The notes under the pieces are model-generated. The model searched no databases and was not told where the DNA came from. It saw nothing but the letters and a program-made list of their open reading frames with translations. A DNA stretch of 64,000 nucleotides from Abelmoschus esculentus. Its lineage: Eukaryota > Streptophyta > Magnoliopsida > Malvales > Malvaceae. Of the stretch, positions 35,310 through 47,951 are shown piece after piece. Each line of letters starts with the position of its first letter. Within the stretch, counting starts at the first letter, position 1. The translations under genes and the position numbers were made by a program. Where the stretch lies: positions 13,184,999 through 13,248,998 of the forward strand of contig JAUCBN010000046.1 of assembly GCA_035048815.1 (NCBI GenBank). Reading direction: 5' to 3'.

Positions 35310-36223
35310 AGAACGAGTAACATAAAAAAAACATTAACGAATTATATTAACATTTTTATAAACTAAATTTAAAAACATATATTTATTTTAATAAAAAGGC
35401 TTTTAAACAGGTTAATATGAACGAAGGGTTCATCTTTAAGGGCTTTTATGACAATTTCTTCTCATGTTTATATTTTTTTAGTATAATGATTATCGATTTT
35501 TAAAAATAATCAATAAAATTATTTATATTTTTAAAGTATAATTTTTTATCAATCTTTTATTAACCATCGACAAATTTTTTATCATTCATCTTTAAGGGCT
35601 TTTATGACAATTTCTTCTCATGTTTATATTTTTTAGTATAATGATTATCGATTTTAAAAATAATCAATAATATTATTTATATTTTTAAAATATAATTTTT
35701 TATTATCAAATTTTTAATTTGATAATAAAAAAAATTAAGATAAATTATTGCAATAATAATTTACGTTTATCTTATTTATATTTTTAATCTACAATTTTAA
35801 AATTAAATATTATGATTATTACTGAAATTATTTTCTTTTAATTTTTTTTTTTTTAATTTTTCAACATAAAATCATACCCTTCTTATTTTTCTACTCTCTG
35901 ATTTTTAATTTAAGATTTCTAAATTCTTTTTACTCATAATTCAAAATAAAATAATATATATATATATATATATATATGATTAGCTTTTCTATTATCTATT
36001 TTCTATTATCGATCGATGTTGAAAAAAATGAAAATAATAAAAACAAAGTTTTAGGGTTATTTTTAAAAAAAAATCAAGATAAAATTAACAATAAATATTT
36101 TTAATATTAATCACTATAATAATTTATTTTTATTTTTTTCCTTATCAGATCAACACTAGTTTATTCATTGTTTATTCATTAAGACTAAAACCCAGAAATC
36201 ATCAAGAAAGTGGGGAAATAAAA

Positions 36224-38114
36224 ATGGGAAGCGCGCCGGCACAGATTCCGACGAGTTTCGGGCACGAGCTCAGGGCCTGTCTTCGTTGTCGCCTCGTCAA
36301 AACCTACGATCAGGTAGTTTATTTTGTTTCTAGTTTAGGGTTTCTTCTCGCTTTAAAAAATTTCCCATGTTTGAGGCGTTGTACTGATTGCTCAATTTGT
36401 GGGTATTTAAAAAACAACAGTTTAGGGAATCAGGATGTGAGAACTGCCCGTTCTTTAAGATGGATGAGGATAATGAACGCGTTGTCGATTGCACCACTCC
36501 TAATTTCAATGGGTATTATTTTCCCTAAACATCTCTATGAGTATTGTTTTAAATTTTGATTTCTGATGGTTTCTTTTTTAGGATAATCTCTGTGATGGAT
36601 CCGTCTAGGAGTTGGGCGGCTCGATGGCTACGAATCGGTAAGTTTTTCAAAGTTCAAGATCCTTATTTGCATGGAGAATGGAGGCTTGTATGAGTTTCTT
36701 AGTTGTGTGAGGTTAATTTTCTGGGTTTTTCATTGTTTTCCCATATCCTATTGGTTGAACATGGGGTTTTAAGATCTATTCTCTGGGTTGATTGCTGAAA
36801 TAATGCATGTCTATATGAATGCTTTATGTTACTCGAATTCGGGTATTAGTTTCAAACATGAGTACGTTTTCGGAACATGTTTCATAAAGTTTTTCCATGC
36901 ATTTGGAGGATCAGGTCATAGTAGATTTTTCTAACTATTATGTGGTTTATTTGTACATCTTTTTTCGGTTTCTGACTACTTTTCAAACTATATGTATACA
37001 TTACTGGATTATATATGATCCATGGGTATATTGTGTTCTTGACATTTCTGTAAATACTTCTCAGGGAGATTTGTCCCCGGTTGCTACACTCTTGCAGTTT
37101 CGGAGGCGCTTCCAGAGGACTTGCAGGTATGGTGTCTCATTCCGAGTGAAATTTGCTTATCCCTTCTATTTCCTCAGAATTTTTATGCCTGTTAAAGCCA
37201 TCCGGCTTCTCACCCGATCATTATTCTAGAATACTCTAAAATATGCCATATATTATTATTATAATATAAAGATAAAAATCTTTTGTTAACTGACATAGAA
37301 AAGCTACAAATAGGCTATGTCATGTGCAAAGTTGAGAGTGAGTGTGCAATAGTGTTTAAAAAGGTGCTTGAAGCGTGCCTAGGCGTTGAGACAAGGCGAG
37401 TGTTAAATGCCTAATTGTGTCTAGGTGAGGCAATTTTAATGAAGCGTAAGAGGTGCTGAAAGGAAAACCAAAAAGAAAAGCTTAGTCTAAATATACTGAA
37501 TATGGCCCCTAGCAATGGGTGGAAAATCTTGGAAAAAATAGAAAAAAAAATGAATTTGTTCAAAAGGAGTGTTAAATACGTAATTGTGTTTAGCCACTTG
37601 AATGATACATGATCTATATTGTCGTCTGAATAATGTATGGTAGGTTCTACCGTCTAAATAATATATGGTTGATTCTGCCATTTAAGCATTATTATGCACT
37701 AAGCAATTAATGAATTAATAGGCTAACCCGACTTCAGAGAGTTGATGTGGCACTAGTGATCAATCTTAGGTCCTCTATAGTAGGTGTGTTGGGTCTGTTC
37801 GGTTTCCGACAATGCCAATTAGCTCATTTGTACTTGCCTTTTACATAAGTAAACACACTGAGTCATCTTTGAAGCATCATAGCCGGTGGAGGGTCGAAAT
37901 TCCACTCTCATTATGTGATTGTATTGAAGAAAATCCTCGAATATCAAATTCTGGATTTTTAAATCTACACAAATCGATTAAATTATCTCGGTTCTTCGCC
38001 CCAAAATATATGCAATGACTACTTTTGTGTTTCTAGTATTAATCATTGTCTTCCTTCATGCAGCACTTATGTGAAGAAGTGCACGTTCAGTACGTACCGC
38101 CGAAACGGGCATGA
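36224..38114 (+). CDS. SPT4: Transcription elongation factor SPT4
   Basis: Five exons join in phase: 36224-36313, 36421-36512, 36582-36637, 37065-37126, 38064-38114; 116 aa, the usual plant SPT4 length. The N-terminal zinc finger is intact: Cys19-Cys22 (CLRC) and Cys36-Cys39 (CENC). The conserved TTPNFNG, MDPSRSWAARWLRIG and PGCYTLAVSE blocks follow. SPT4 pairs with the NGN domain of SPT5 to form DSIF, which binds RNA polymerase II and promotes processive elongation in the nucleus. The start ATG begins MGSAPAQIPTSFGHE, as in other plants. Intron 4 is 937 bp and contains unrelated repeat-like sequence. No defect seen; all introns GT-AG. Confidence 0.97.
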
Positions 38115-39318
38115 GAACGAGTCCGGGACAGCATTGTGTAATGTAAGAATCGAACAACTGAATTTCATTTTACGCGTAATGATCTGTGTTGAATGCTTAT
38201 CTTGGCTAACACTGAATTGTATGTAAAACAGTTTCTGGGTTTGAACAACTTACTGCACACACTCTAGTTATTTGTAAGGTAGCATTTCTATGAAATCTGG
38301 TTCTTGGTGTTTAAAACTTTTGAGTTCATGGATTAATTTTCAAAGGTTGTTAGTGTAAAATACTCGAGTCATTTAATTATAGGTTTAGAAGTAAATAAGT
38401 TGCTTTCCGCTAAAATTATAATTTAATCGTTCAATTAAAATTTTGTTACGGATTATTATAAACTTGAAATGAATGACTTACTATAATAACATTAATGTTT
38501 AATAGCTAATATTATTAATGTTTGACAATTAGCATAATTAATATCTTAATCTAAAAAAATGTTCAGTAGAATTTTGTTGGTTTTTAAAAGTGATAAAATA
38601 TAGAAATATATTAAAATTTAAAGGGTATATATAACTGTTCTCTTTTTTTTTTTAAACTAATTTTGATATTTATTTTTATGAATATTTACTACCCCTGTTT
38701 TTTATATCTAATTTTTTTGTATGGAATTAGGAACTTAACTTTTTTTTATTATTATTTATCTTTAACTAATTACATATATTCGATTATGATTGGTTTATAC
38801 TTATATATTTTTTTTAAAATGAAATTGATACTTATAATTTTGATGTCATTTAGTTAAAGGGATAATATATATTTTTCAGTGTCTTAAGTGGTTAGAAGAA
38901 AAAAATAGGTACTTATTTTGTTCAAAAATATATTTTATATATTTTATTTTAATAAAAACTAATTTAGATACTTAGATAAAAAAATAATTTATTTTAGGAA
39001 AATGTGATATAAGTATAACAATGAGAGATGGTTGTTCAAAATTTAAAGGGTCTTGTATAATTTATTAAAATGATTCTCTTAATTTATAATAAGAAAGAGA
39101 AGTTTTTTTTAAGATAACTCTCATTTTTAATAAAATAATTATATAAAGAACTTAAATTTTGAATTTTTTGAACACTTGTACGATTGTGCTTATTACACAT
39201 GTTCAGAATCACCGAGACAATGAGAAAGAAAATACTTCTATATAAATCCATATGAAGGATTTTATTTTTATATATTAAATTATTACAAATGATTGAGCAA
39301 AAATTAACAACTGAGAAA
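38115..39318. other. 3' flank of SPT4 and AT-rich spacer
   Basis: The first 200-300 bases are probable 3' UTR. The remainder is AT-rich with no gene; the open frame at 38663-38857 is low-complexity AT sequence. Confidence 0.5.
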
Positions 39319-40182
39319 TAGGGGTGCTTATCGAGTAATTCGATTGCGATTTTAGTAATGTTCGATTTGTGTACGTTAAAAAATTTTGTTGCTCATTTCA
39401 ACTCATTGTTAGTTAAACTCGATATTTTTTGTTGAAATCATGTTCGTTAAAAAATCTCGTTGCTCAATTTAACTTGTTGTTCGTTAAGCTTACCAAAATT
39501 TATACTTACTTTTTTTAATATAGGTAAAATTTAATGATACTATTAGAGATAATATAAATATAGAAATTCATAAAAGTGTGAAGTATGAGATAAATAAATG
39601 AATCTGTCATGATCAAATTAGAGATAGAGTCTATATTCGAATGTGAGACTCTTTTTAATTTTTCAACAATTTTTAATGAACAATAAAGGAGAGGATACCT
39701 TTAGAATCTTGAGATCTTAACTTTCAATCGTATTTTTATATAAAAATAAAAATGAAAGACTTTTCCCCTTTTTACTTTTATACGTAAATTATTAATAAAG
39801 GAAAAAAACACTTAAATAAAAAATCATTATTATAATTTAATTTATTATTAATACAAATTGACTTCTTTAATTTTTGAGAAATATAAAATATTTTTAAAAA
39901 ATTGAAATTAAAATTTTATGGCTAAGTTACTTAATAATTCATTAAAATTTTCTAAAGTTTTTATCTAATATTTAATTTTTTTGTAACACAATTTTTTAAG
40001 ACAACAATAAAAAAGAATAAAAGATATTATAAAAAATAATGAGTGGTTTACGAACTTATAAAATCGAGTGGACCCTACTCGATTTAACTCGCTTATATCT
40101 CGAGCCGAGCGTTAATCGAGTTTTAATTGAGTCTGGGTTAAATTTTATTTGGAGATGTTCAACTCAATAAGCACTCACGTTA
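39319..40182. mobile_element. MITE-like element with TAGGGGTGCTTATCGAG ends
   Basis: Left end TAGGGGTGCTTATCGAGTAA; the right end inverted reads TAACGTGAGTGCTTATTGAG. Subterminal words such as CGAGCCGAG and TTAATCGAG repeat in both orientations. No clear target duplication. hAT-type by end sequence. Confidence 0.5.
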
Positions 40183-40310
40183 GAAATTTTGTATTGTTTA
40201 AGCAAGTCTCGAGGTCGAGATCTTGCCTATGTAGAAAATTCTTATCGGGTGATTCACCTATCAAAATCACATGTCCGACAAGATTTAATCCGAATCAATC
40301 AGAATAAAAC

Positions 40311-42489
40311 TGTAACACCCCGACCCGGATGTTACATTGGGCCTCCGGCCCAAAACCTGTATTTCAAAATTTATTTCCAAAGCCCAATGATAAAATCTAA
40401 CTCAAGTCCAAAATACGATTCATAAAATCCATTTAAGTTTAAAACATAAACCTGAATAATTTCGAAGTAACTGGAGCTCCAAATTATTATAAATCATTTA
40501 AACATTCGACTCAAATAATAAACAGAGTTACAAAATACATATAGGGTTCGACTAAGCACTAGCCCACTACATCAAATACATGTACTCTGACAACCAAGTC
40601 GATGCTGAAATCCAAACCTCGATGGTGCTTCACAGAAACCAGCTTTACCTAACCTACGCCTGAAAACACATTTTGAACGTTGAGCTACAGAAGCTTAGTG
40701 GGTACGCCGAACTCGGCCCAAAATCATGCATATCATAAGCAGTAAAGCATAGCATATAAATATCGTGCATGATATGATGGTCTAGTATGCTTGCCTAACA
40801 CATGGCATAAACAATGTATAATATCGCACACAACATATACATATCACATCACAAAATAACACACAAGAGTGAGGCCCGCGTCCACACAGCATCGGGATCC
40901 TACACTCATGATTGAGTCCGCCCTCAAATCCTATGCCCGAAATGTTATATCGGACATCTTCGAACGAGGCCGCCCAACGTTCGGAAAGGGATGAAGGCCG
41001 CCCAACCAATTCCATGTTCAGAATGTTACATCGAACATCTTCGAGTGAGGCCGCCCAACACTCGGAATAAAAGTCTTCAATACATCACCCGGAATGTTAC
41101 ATCGGATGGCCTTCGACGTGTTGCAACATTTTTGGATATCCGAATTTCCATCAAACAATGACTCAAACCACACAAACGGTCCACCTAGGACCTTAACAAC
41201 AAAGCATACTAAGACTCATCAAGACTTAATCCTTTTTGAGGTTAAAATCATTAATCTTGTGTCTACAATTCATTTCATTACTTATAAGATTCATTAAGAC
41301 TCTTAATCCTCTTATCGAACCTCAAACAAAGCTTATCTTACCAAAAGTTCACAGGGGTATCGATACTCCTATATGCGGTATCGAAACACCTTATTTCGAT
41401 ACCCACCCAAAGAAGGTATCGAAACATGGGTATCGATACTGGCATCGATACCCTTTGACCAATTTTAAAGTCAATGAAAGAGAACCCTCTAGATTCGATA
41501 TTGGTATCGATTCCATTATGTCACTGGAGGATCCGGTATCGAACCATGGTTCAATACCCCTTCCCACATAGCCTATTTTCACTCATGGGTATCGATACCG
41601 GTGGCCAATGTATCGATACCCCTGCACGAAATGCAAGTCTGCACTTAGAAATTTCAAGGATTCATTACCAAACTACTCCTAATCGATTCAAAAGTATTCT
41701 TATTCAATCTTAAGGAAGTTTAGGGTGTTTTAACTTCATTTTTCAAGCCTTAATCACATTAAAACAAAATCCACCATTAACACATTCAAAGCTTAAAACC
41801 AAGCATTCAAACACCAACATCTACATGTATGCAAACTACATGATATGAATGATAAAGAGATGAGTTGGGAGTACTAACCTTAAGCAACAACAACCAAAAC
41901 GAGCTCCCCTCCCCTTCAAGCTTTCTCCTTGCCTTTCCTTTGAGATGAAGCTTCCTCTTCTTTCTCTACAAGAAGGAGGTTAAACAAGCAATTAGGAATT
42001 GCTTGGTGATGTTTTTAACTCTAAGAAAACATCAAGAACTACAGAACCACCCCCTTAAAACACTCATTCCCGGATTACACACTCACCCCTTCTTCTTCAC
42101 CAAACCAAACAACTCTTACCTTGTTTTGTAGATCACAAACAACACTATCACTTACCATCCAACCTCTAAACGTGATTTTCACTCAAACTTTAAAAGTTAG
42201 CACCTTTCTCTTTGAGATTTGATGGAGAAAAGATGAAGAACAAGAGGAAAAGGGGTGGTGACTTCACCACTCTGATTTTCTCTGCAGAAAATCAATCTCC
42301 CCCTCTCTTTGTCCTCGACCAAAGAAAGACCAAAAAGCCCCTTACCATAACCTTTCAAACCCAACAACACTCAAGTCCAAACAAGCTAAAGGTCCAACAA
42401 GGCCCAAAACCTCACAACACGGGCCTAAAACCGGAGCCCAAACCCATCAGGTTAAACCGACACTCGAATCCGAAATCCGGGTCGTTACA
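40311..42489 (-). mobile_element. Solo LTR, Ty3/gypsy (Del/Tekay-like)
   Basis: 2,179 bp, bounded by TGTAACACCC and GTCGTTACA and flanked by a perfect 5-bp duplication AAAAC (40306-40310 and 42490-42494). The first 1.3 kb is homologous to 1-1304 in inverse orientation. It contains the GTATCGATAC palindrome cluster at 41355-41630. No internal region is attached, so it is the product of LTR-LTR recombination. Orientation is inferred from TGTAACGACCC being the likely 5' end on the minus strand. Open frames within are repeat readings. Confidence 0.9.
41355..41630. repeat. GTATCGATAC palindrome cluster in solo LTR
   Basis: About a dozen copies or one-off variants (GGTATCGAAACA, TTTCGATACCC, GGTATCGATACC and similar) match in order those at 1-310. 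Confidence 0.9.
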
Positions 42490-42494
42490 AAAAC

Positions 42495-44360
42495 CTTAAA
42501 AAACAAGTGAACAACTAATTTTTTTTTTACTAAACCTAAAACCTTAAATAAATGTTAATTAATTTTCACACATTTATTCTTTTAACTTCACATATAATTA
42601 TAAATTTAATTAAAATGTTAATTAAATTATTTTACATATAATAAAGGGTTAATTATTAAAATAGTCACTTTTATTTTTTTCTAATATAAAATTTGGTCAC
42701 CGATTTTGAAAAAACGACTAATAAAATTATTTACGTTTTTAATTTGTAACCTTTTGGCCACTATAACATTTATTGTCATTAAATTTTAACAAAAAAATTA
42801 ATCTAATATAATAAAATAAATAAATTATTTAAATAGTCTTTAAACTATAATTTTTGATCTCTAAAATATATAAGCGATAGTACTGAAGGAATCTCAGAAG
42901 CATTATTGAAGGAATCTAAATTATGAAATGCCTGCATATAGTTGCCAGTAATTGATTTCTATTATATTAAGTAGGCATGCAGAGAATCTATACAAGTTGT
43001 ATCTATAGAAATTATAATCTTATATCGAAAAGTTTATATTAAAATTCTTATAATTTTTATAAAAAAATATACATTCGCTTTTTAAACCGTCGTATTTTAG
43101 AAAACTTCAGCATGTCATGTATGCCATATTTAGAGCATGAATTTGGTAGTATTGCAAACAAACTAGAGATATTATATTAGGGGCTGCTCAGGATATAAAA
43201 TTTTAAAATTTTGAGAGTTAAAATAAAAATAAAATAAAAATGATATAATAATTTAAGGATTATTTAGGTAATTTATTATTTTTTTATTGTGCTAGATCAA
43301 CTTTCTATTAAAGTTTAACGGCAACGAACGTCACAATCACTAAAAGATTATAGATCGAAAACATAAGTAACTTATCGGTCATTTCGGTGATCAAATCTGT
43401 ACTGAAAAAAATTAACTATTCTAGTAGTTTATCCTATAATAAATTTAAAAAGATTAAATTATAATAAAAAATTATTTAATAAGCCTTAAACCTTAAACCT
43501 AAATGCTAAACCACAAACCCTAAATAATTTTTTATAATTTCAAAATTTTAAATTATAATAAAATTCATTTAATAGACCCTAAACTCCAAATTTAAACACT
43601 AAAAAATCATTTAACAAACCCTAAATCATAAATTATAAACCCAAACTATAACATAAGCGCTAAAAATCATTTAACAAACCATAAACACTAAAACTTAAAC
43701 GCTAAAAAATCATTTAGCACTTAGATTTTAGAAGTTAAGAATCGTTAAATGAATTTTATTATAATTTAAAATTTTTATTTAGTATTTAATGTTTGTGGTT
43801 TACTAAATGAAAATTTATTATAATATAAAAAATTTAAATTATAATAAAAATTTATTTAGTATTTAGTATTTGAGATTTGATGTTTAGGGTTTGTTACATG
43901 ATTTTTATTACATTTTATTTTTAAATTATAATAAAAAATTATTTAGTGTTTAGTGTTTAGTGTTTGGGATTTATGTTTTGAATTTTTTAAGTGAATTTTT
44001 ATTATAATTTATTTTTTAAATTTATTATATAAAATAATTTAATTAAATTTTAATTAAATTAAAAAATATATATATAAATTTATGATTATGTATGAAATTA
44101 AAAGGATAAATACAAAAACTAATACTTTAATTATTCCTCGGGCATACTTGTGTTTAACTCTTCTCTCAATCGTTCTTGTTTGAACGTGTTTTTCTTTTTC
44201 TAAATAGGTGGTTATATGTGTCATTATGTAATTAAATAAATTATTTTATTAAAATAAAATTAGGATCAAATTGAAAAAATGTGTAAATATCATGGATTAA
44301 ATATATAATTATACTCTTTTTTTAATTATCACGTCATCCCTCCGTTAAATTAACGACGTA
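42495..44360. other. AT-rich spacer with MITE remnant and degenerate telomere-like words
   Basis: No gene. A diverged fold-back element spans about 42650-43440. From about 43480 to 44000 words like AAACCCTAAAC appear first in one orientation and then as GTTTAGGGTTTG in the other, interspersed with ATTTAACAAAC; this is interstitial low-complexity sequence. Confidence 0.5.
42650..43440. mobile_element. Diverged fold-back MITE
   Basis: The left part (GGTTAATTATTAAAATAGTC, later TTTGGTCACCGATTTTGA and GGCCACTATAACATT) is matched by imperfect complements on the right (near 43310-43430: GGTCATTTCGGTGATCAAAT and AACTATTCTAGTAGTTTATCC). It is related in word content to the element at 2700-3220 but strongly diverged. 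Confidence 0.4.
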
Positions 44361-45113
44361 TAAGGGTGAGCGTTCGAGCGAGTCGAGTCAAAAAATTTCA
44401 AGTTATTCGAGTTGAGTTATTATATTTTACAACTTGAACTTTTTCGATTTTTTTTATTCGATTCGGTTTTAGCGAGTTCGAGTTGATTCGATTTTTTTGA
44501 GTTTATGTATAAATTTTAATTGTACTAGTATAATACTATAGTATATTTTGATTCTAATTTAAGTGACGTTCTCTTTATATCTATATATTTCTTCAAATAA
44601 TTTTTAAGATTGAAAATAAGATTTTAAATTATTATTATTATCAAATGTCTTAAGGATGAATAAGTCATTTTATTAAATTATAGTCCTTTTTAAAAAACTC
44701 TTTCTTATCTAGATAAAACCAAGGCAAGATAAAAATAATAATAATAAAATAAAATAAATATAAAAACTAAAAAAATAAAACAAATAACATAATTTAAATA
44801 ACATAATATTAAAGATACATATACAAATTACATTAAATAAAATAAAAAATAAATATGAAAAGTGATCATATTGTAAAGTAAAGAAAATTAAAAGGCAAAA
44901 ACAAAAATGAGACATGAACTGAAATAAAACTGAAAATAAAATTACAAGGATTAAAAGTATAATTAGACCATAGAAATTTTCAAGTTATTCAAAAAATCGA
45001 ATAACTTGAACTTTGAAAGTTTGAACTCGACTCGAAATCATTTTTTTGAGTTTTTCAATTCGACTCGAATAACTAAAAATTTTCAAGTTGAGTCAAGTTT
45101 TGCTCACCCCCTA
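44361..45113. mobile_element. MITE with TAAGGGTGAGC/TAGGGGGTGAGC ends
   Basis: Left end TAAGGGTGAGCGTTCGAGCG; right end inverted TAGGGGGTGAGCAAAACTTG. Subterminal AAATTTCAAGTTATTCGAGT on the left has an inverted counterpart near 45040-45090. The interior is AT-rich. hAT-like by end sequence; the target duplication is not clear. Confidence 0.6.
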
Positions 45114-45251
45114 ATGACAAATGACTATATTAAAATTATTTTAATAATTACATGATATATTTGACAAAATTAAAATTATAATGATTAAATCGATATCAAC
45201 CATATAATTAAGTGGTCAAATATTTAATTTCTCCATTTCTATAAAATCCTA

Positions 45252-47946
45252 TGTAACCCCCTCGACCCGGTCTAAACGCCACCCGACTCGAACGAGCTAC
45301 ACGGGGAATACCGAGGCTAATCCAAAGACTCGCCTCGATAAACAACCCTAAATTAGGTCCTACATGTTCATGCAAGGACTGAGTTTTTTTGTAGTGAAAA
45401 TTAATGTGAAACGAGTCCTATTTTAAACGAACAAGTTTTAGGGATCTAATTATAATTTTTCAGAAATTTGTGATCCAAAAAATATACTAGATGCATTTAT
45501 CAACTTATAGGACCTAAACCTCATAATCCCACAAGATTTCTAGATGATTGACATCCTAATTCTATGCTCTCAATACAATTGAAACCAATGTTCAACAAAA
45601 TCATAATTTAACATGAATAAGCAAAATTAAGATGTGAATCAAATCCAAAGACTTTATGAACATAAAAACAATTATACCAATGTATAAGATTCAATATTCA
45701 AATAACTGATTGATATGTCACAAGGTTCCTCATCACTATTGCTTCCTAAATTACCTAAGGTTCAAAATATAAAAGCAATATACTTGAGCTATAATATGAA
45801 TTAAAAAGCACTAAGAGTTTTCCTTACTTTCCCGGATGACTAACTCACTTCTTATCTACATTACAAAGAATAGAGAAAGGTTAAGCTTACGCTTAGTGAG
45901 TGAATTATAAAACAATTTTAACTACTTGTAATCCAGCCCATATTATACGAAAAAATAGTTTAAAAACAAGTCATGTTCAAGAAAACCATTTGTGACTATC
46001 AAGTCACTAGTGTAAAAATCAGCAAGTGTTTAACACATGTCATACGCCACAAAACAAGTCTTACATGCTTAACAAGTAATGCTTCAAAATCTTTGAGCTC
46101 TTTTATAAAACACATACAATTTACAAATTGCACAAAAATCAATAAGACGTTTACACTTGCGTTTTTTACATGTCGGTTAAGTGACACGAATGGAGTTACC
46201 TCCAAACATTGGGATAAACGGACACATGCGAATGACATAGTTCACCAATTCACACAGATTGACTATCACAATCTAAAGATCCACATGCGAATGACATCGT
46301 TCACCAATTCACACATATTGACTATCACAATCTAAATATCCCACCTTGGTGTCCGGGATAGCCATACCCGAATGTGATAAGGTAACAGTTATATCACACA
46401 ACACTAGGCTAACCTTTATTGCATCACTCAAGGAATTTACACACGTACGAATTTTTAATTATAGTGCACTCACATCCTATTGACCGATCAACTTATCCCA
46501 GGCCCATAAACTTAATATCCAACACAAAACAAAACCAAATGCTCAAGTTTTAAATTAAAAACAGTAGAAAAAATCACATGCATTCTTCTATTTCATGCAC
46601 AATGTGCATAAACCGATAAAAATATCTTTTACTTGTTTTGAAAACAAACAGAGGAATCATTAAAACCAATTTAAAAACAGTCACATGAGCATTTGTCAAC
46701 ATGCATAAATACATATGCACAATTATTTAACGAGCATGACTAATACATAGAAAAATAGCATAATATGGAAAAAACGATTTACAAGAGAAAACGTAAAACT
46801 TACTCCGAAGTATAGGGAGGTTTCTCACACCTTCCCTACACTCCCATCACTTTAAAAACAAATTTAAAACACTGCCGAACCAGCCCACTCTCAAATCCAC
46901 TCACTGATTTACCGAAATTTGTTCGGCAAGTAACCGAAAACGTGATTTGGCTTTCTGATCTCCCTCAAACTCGTTCCTCTACCCGTTGACCTAATTCAAG
47001 CATCAAAACCAGAGGGTTTAGTGAATTATAATACACCCAAACATCCCTCAAGTCGGACCAATACATGACAGCCCCTAAAAACACGATAAAACCTAACCGA
47101 AATTCACCGAAAACCTCTCCAAACACCCCCTAAATCTTATGTCTGGGATTAGATACTTAAAAGTCATCTTAATTACATCTAAACACTTCAAAATTCTTAT
47201 ATTTAGGCATCAAAAGCAGCCATGTAAAACCCTTGAACGAAAATCAAGAAAATAATGAAATTTTTATCAAGAAAACCGATTTTATTGATTCAAGACTTTA
47301 AAGATTGTTTCGATCAGGCAAGAACTTAGGAATTTCATTAAAGAACTTTAGGTTTCAGAGGTTTGAATAATTCTCACCTTCAAAAATGATCCCACCCTTT
47401 CAAAGGTTTAAAAACTAGAAAACCCGAAGAAAAACAAAGATAATCTGAAGAAGAAAAATATTGAAAAATAAACCAACGAAATTTTATTAAAAAGAATGGA
47501 TATTTACCTTGAAAATATGATGAAGAGGTTGCCTTGGAGAAGAAGAAACCAAAATTTAAAGAAGAGATATTTTTAATAAGTGAATTTTTGGGTTTTGGAT
47601 TAAAATTAGAGAATTTTGATTACTTAGGTTTGGTTAAAGGTTGTTTATATAGGCTCTTGGAAAGCCTAGATCAACTAGGATTATGATTATATCAAATTAC
47701 CTTAAAGATCCAAAATTTTGGCTTGGTTTATAAAATTATCCTCAAGTTTTCAATTTATTTTCAAAACCTTAGGGATTCAAGGGTCAATTTTCAAAATTGA
47801 TTTTACCTAAGTCAAATATATAATAAATAATGATTTTATAATATTTTCCATAATTTATTTTCATTGAAAACCAATTTTTAAGAATTTAATCCCGAACTAG
47901 GCTAAACTGGCCCATTAACTTCTAGACCTAATTTTGGGGTGTTACA
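45252..47946 (-). mobile_element. Solo LTR of about 2.7 kb, Ty3/gypsy-like
   Basis: TGTAACCCCC at the left, GGGGTGTTACA at the right, with a perfect 5-bp duplication TCCTA (45247-45251 and 47947-47951). It shares end style with the LTRs at 1-1304 and 40311-42489 but is otherwise a different family. It contains a 59-bp tandem duplication (46223-46340). The minus-strand text TCACTCACTAAGCGTAAGCT near 45890 resembles R-U5 text of Del-type LTRs, so minus orientation is preferred. Open frames such as 45973-46335 arise from the duplication. Confidence 0.9.
46223..46340. repeat. 59-bp tandem duplication inside solo LTR
   Basis: Two units, starting at 46223 and 46282 with CACATGCGAATGACAT, differ at only a few positions. 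Confidence 0.9.
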
Positions 47947-47951
47947 TCCTA

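Larger units (their letters stand above)
34042..36223. other. AT-rich spacer right of the Tat element, with MITE remnants
   Basis: No gene. It contains a hAT-MITE fragment at about 34413-34575, a MITE at 34808-35309 and AT dinucleotide runs near 34374-34392 and 35953-35977. A partial direct repeat of about 110 bp also occurs (about 35430-35540 and 35587-35695, both starting TCATCTTTAAGGGCTTTTAT). The last 60 bases are the probable 5' UTR of SPT4. Confidence 0.55.

Noticed and set aside
41236..41713. Open frames with GIDT repeats
   Set aside because: Same palindrome array in the solo LTR; not genes.
43480..44000. Interstitial telomere repeat
   Set aside because: AAACCCTAAAC words occur but are too degenerate and are mixed with other AT-rich words in both orientations.
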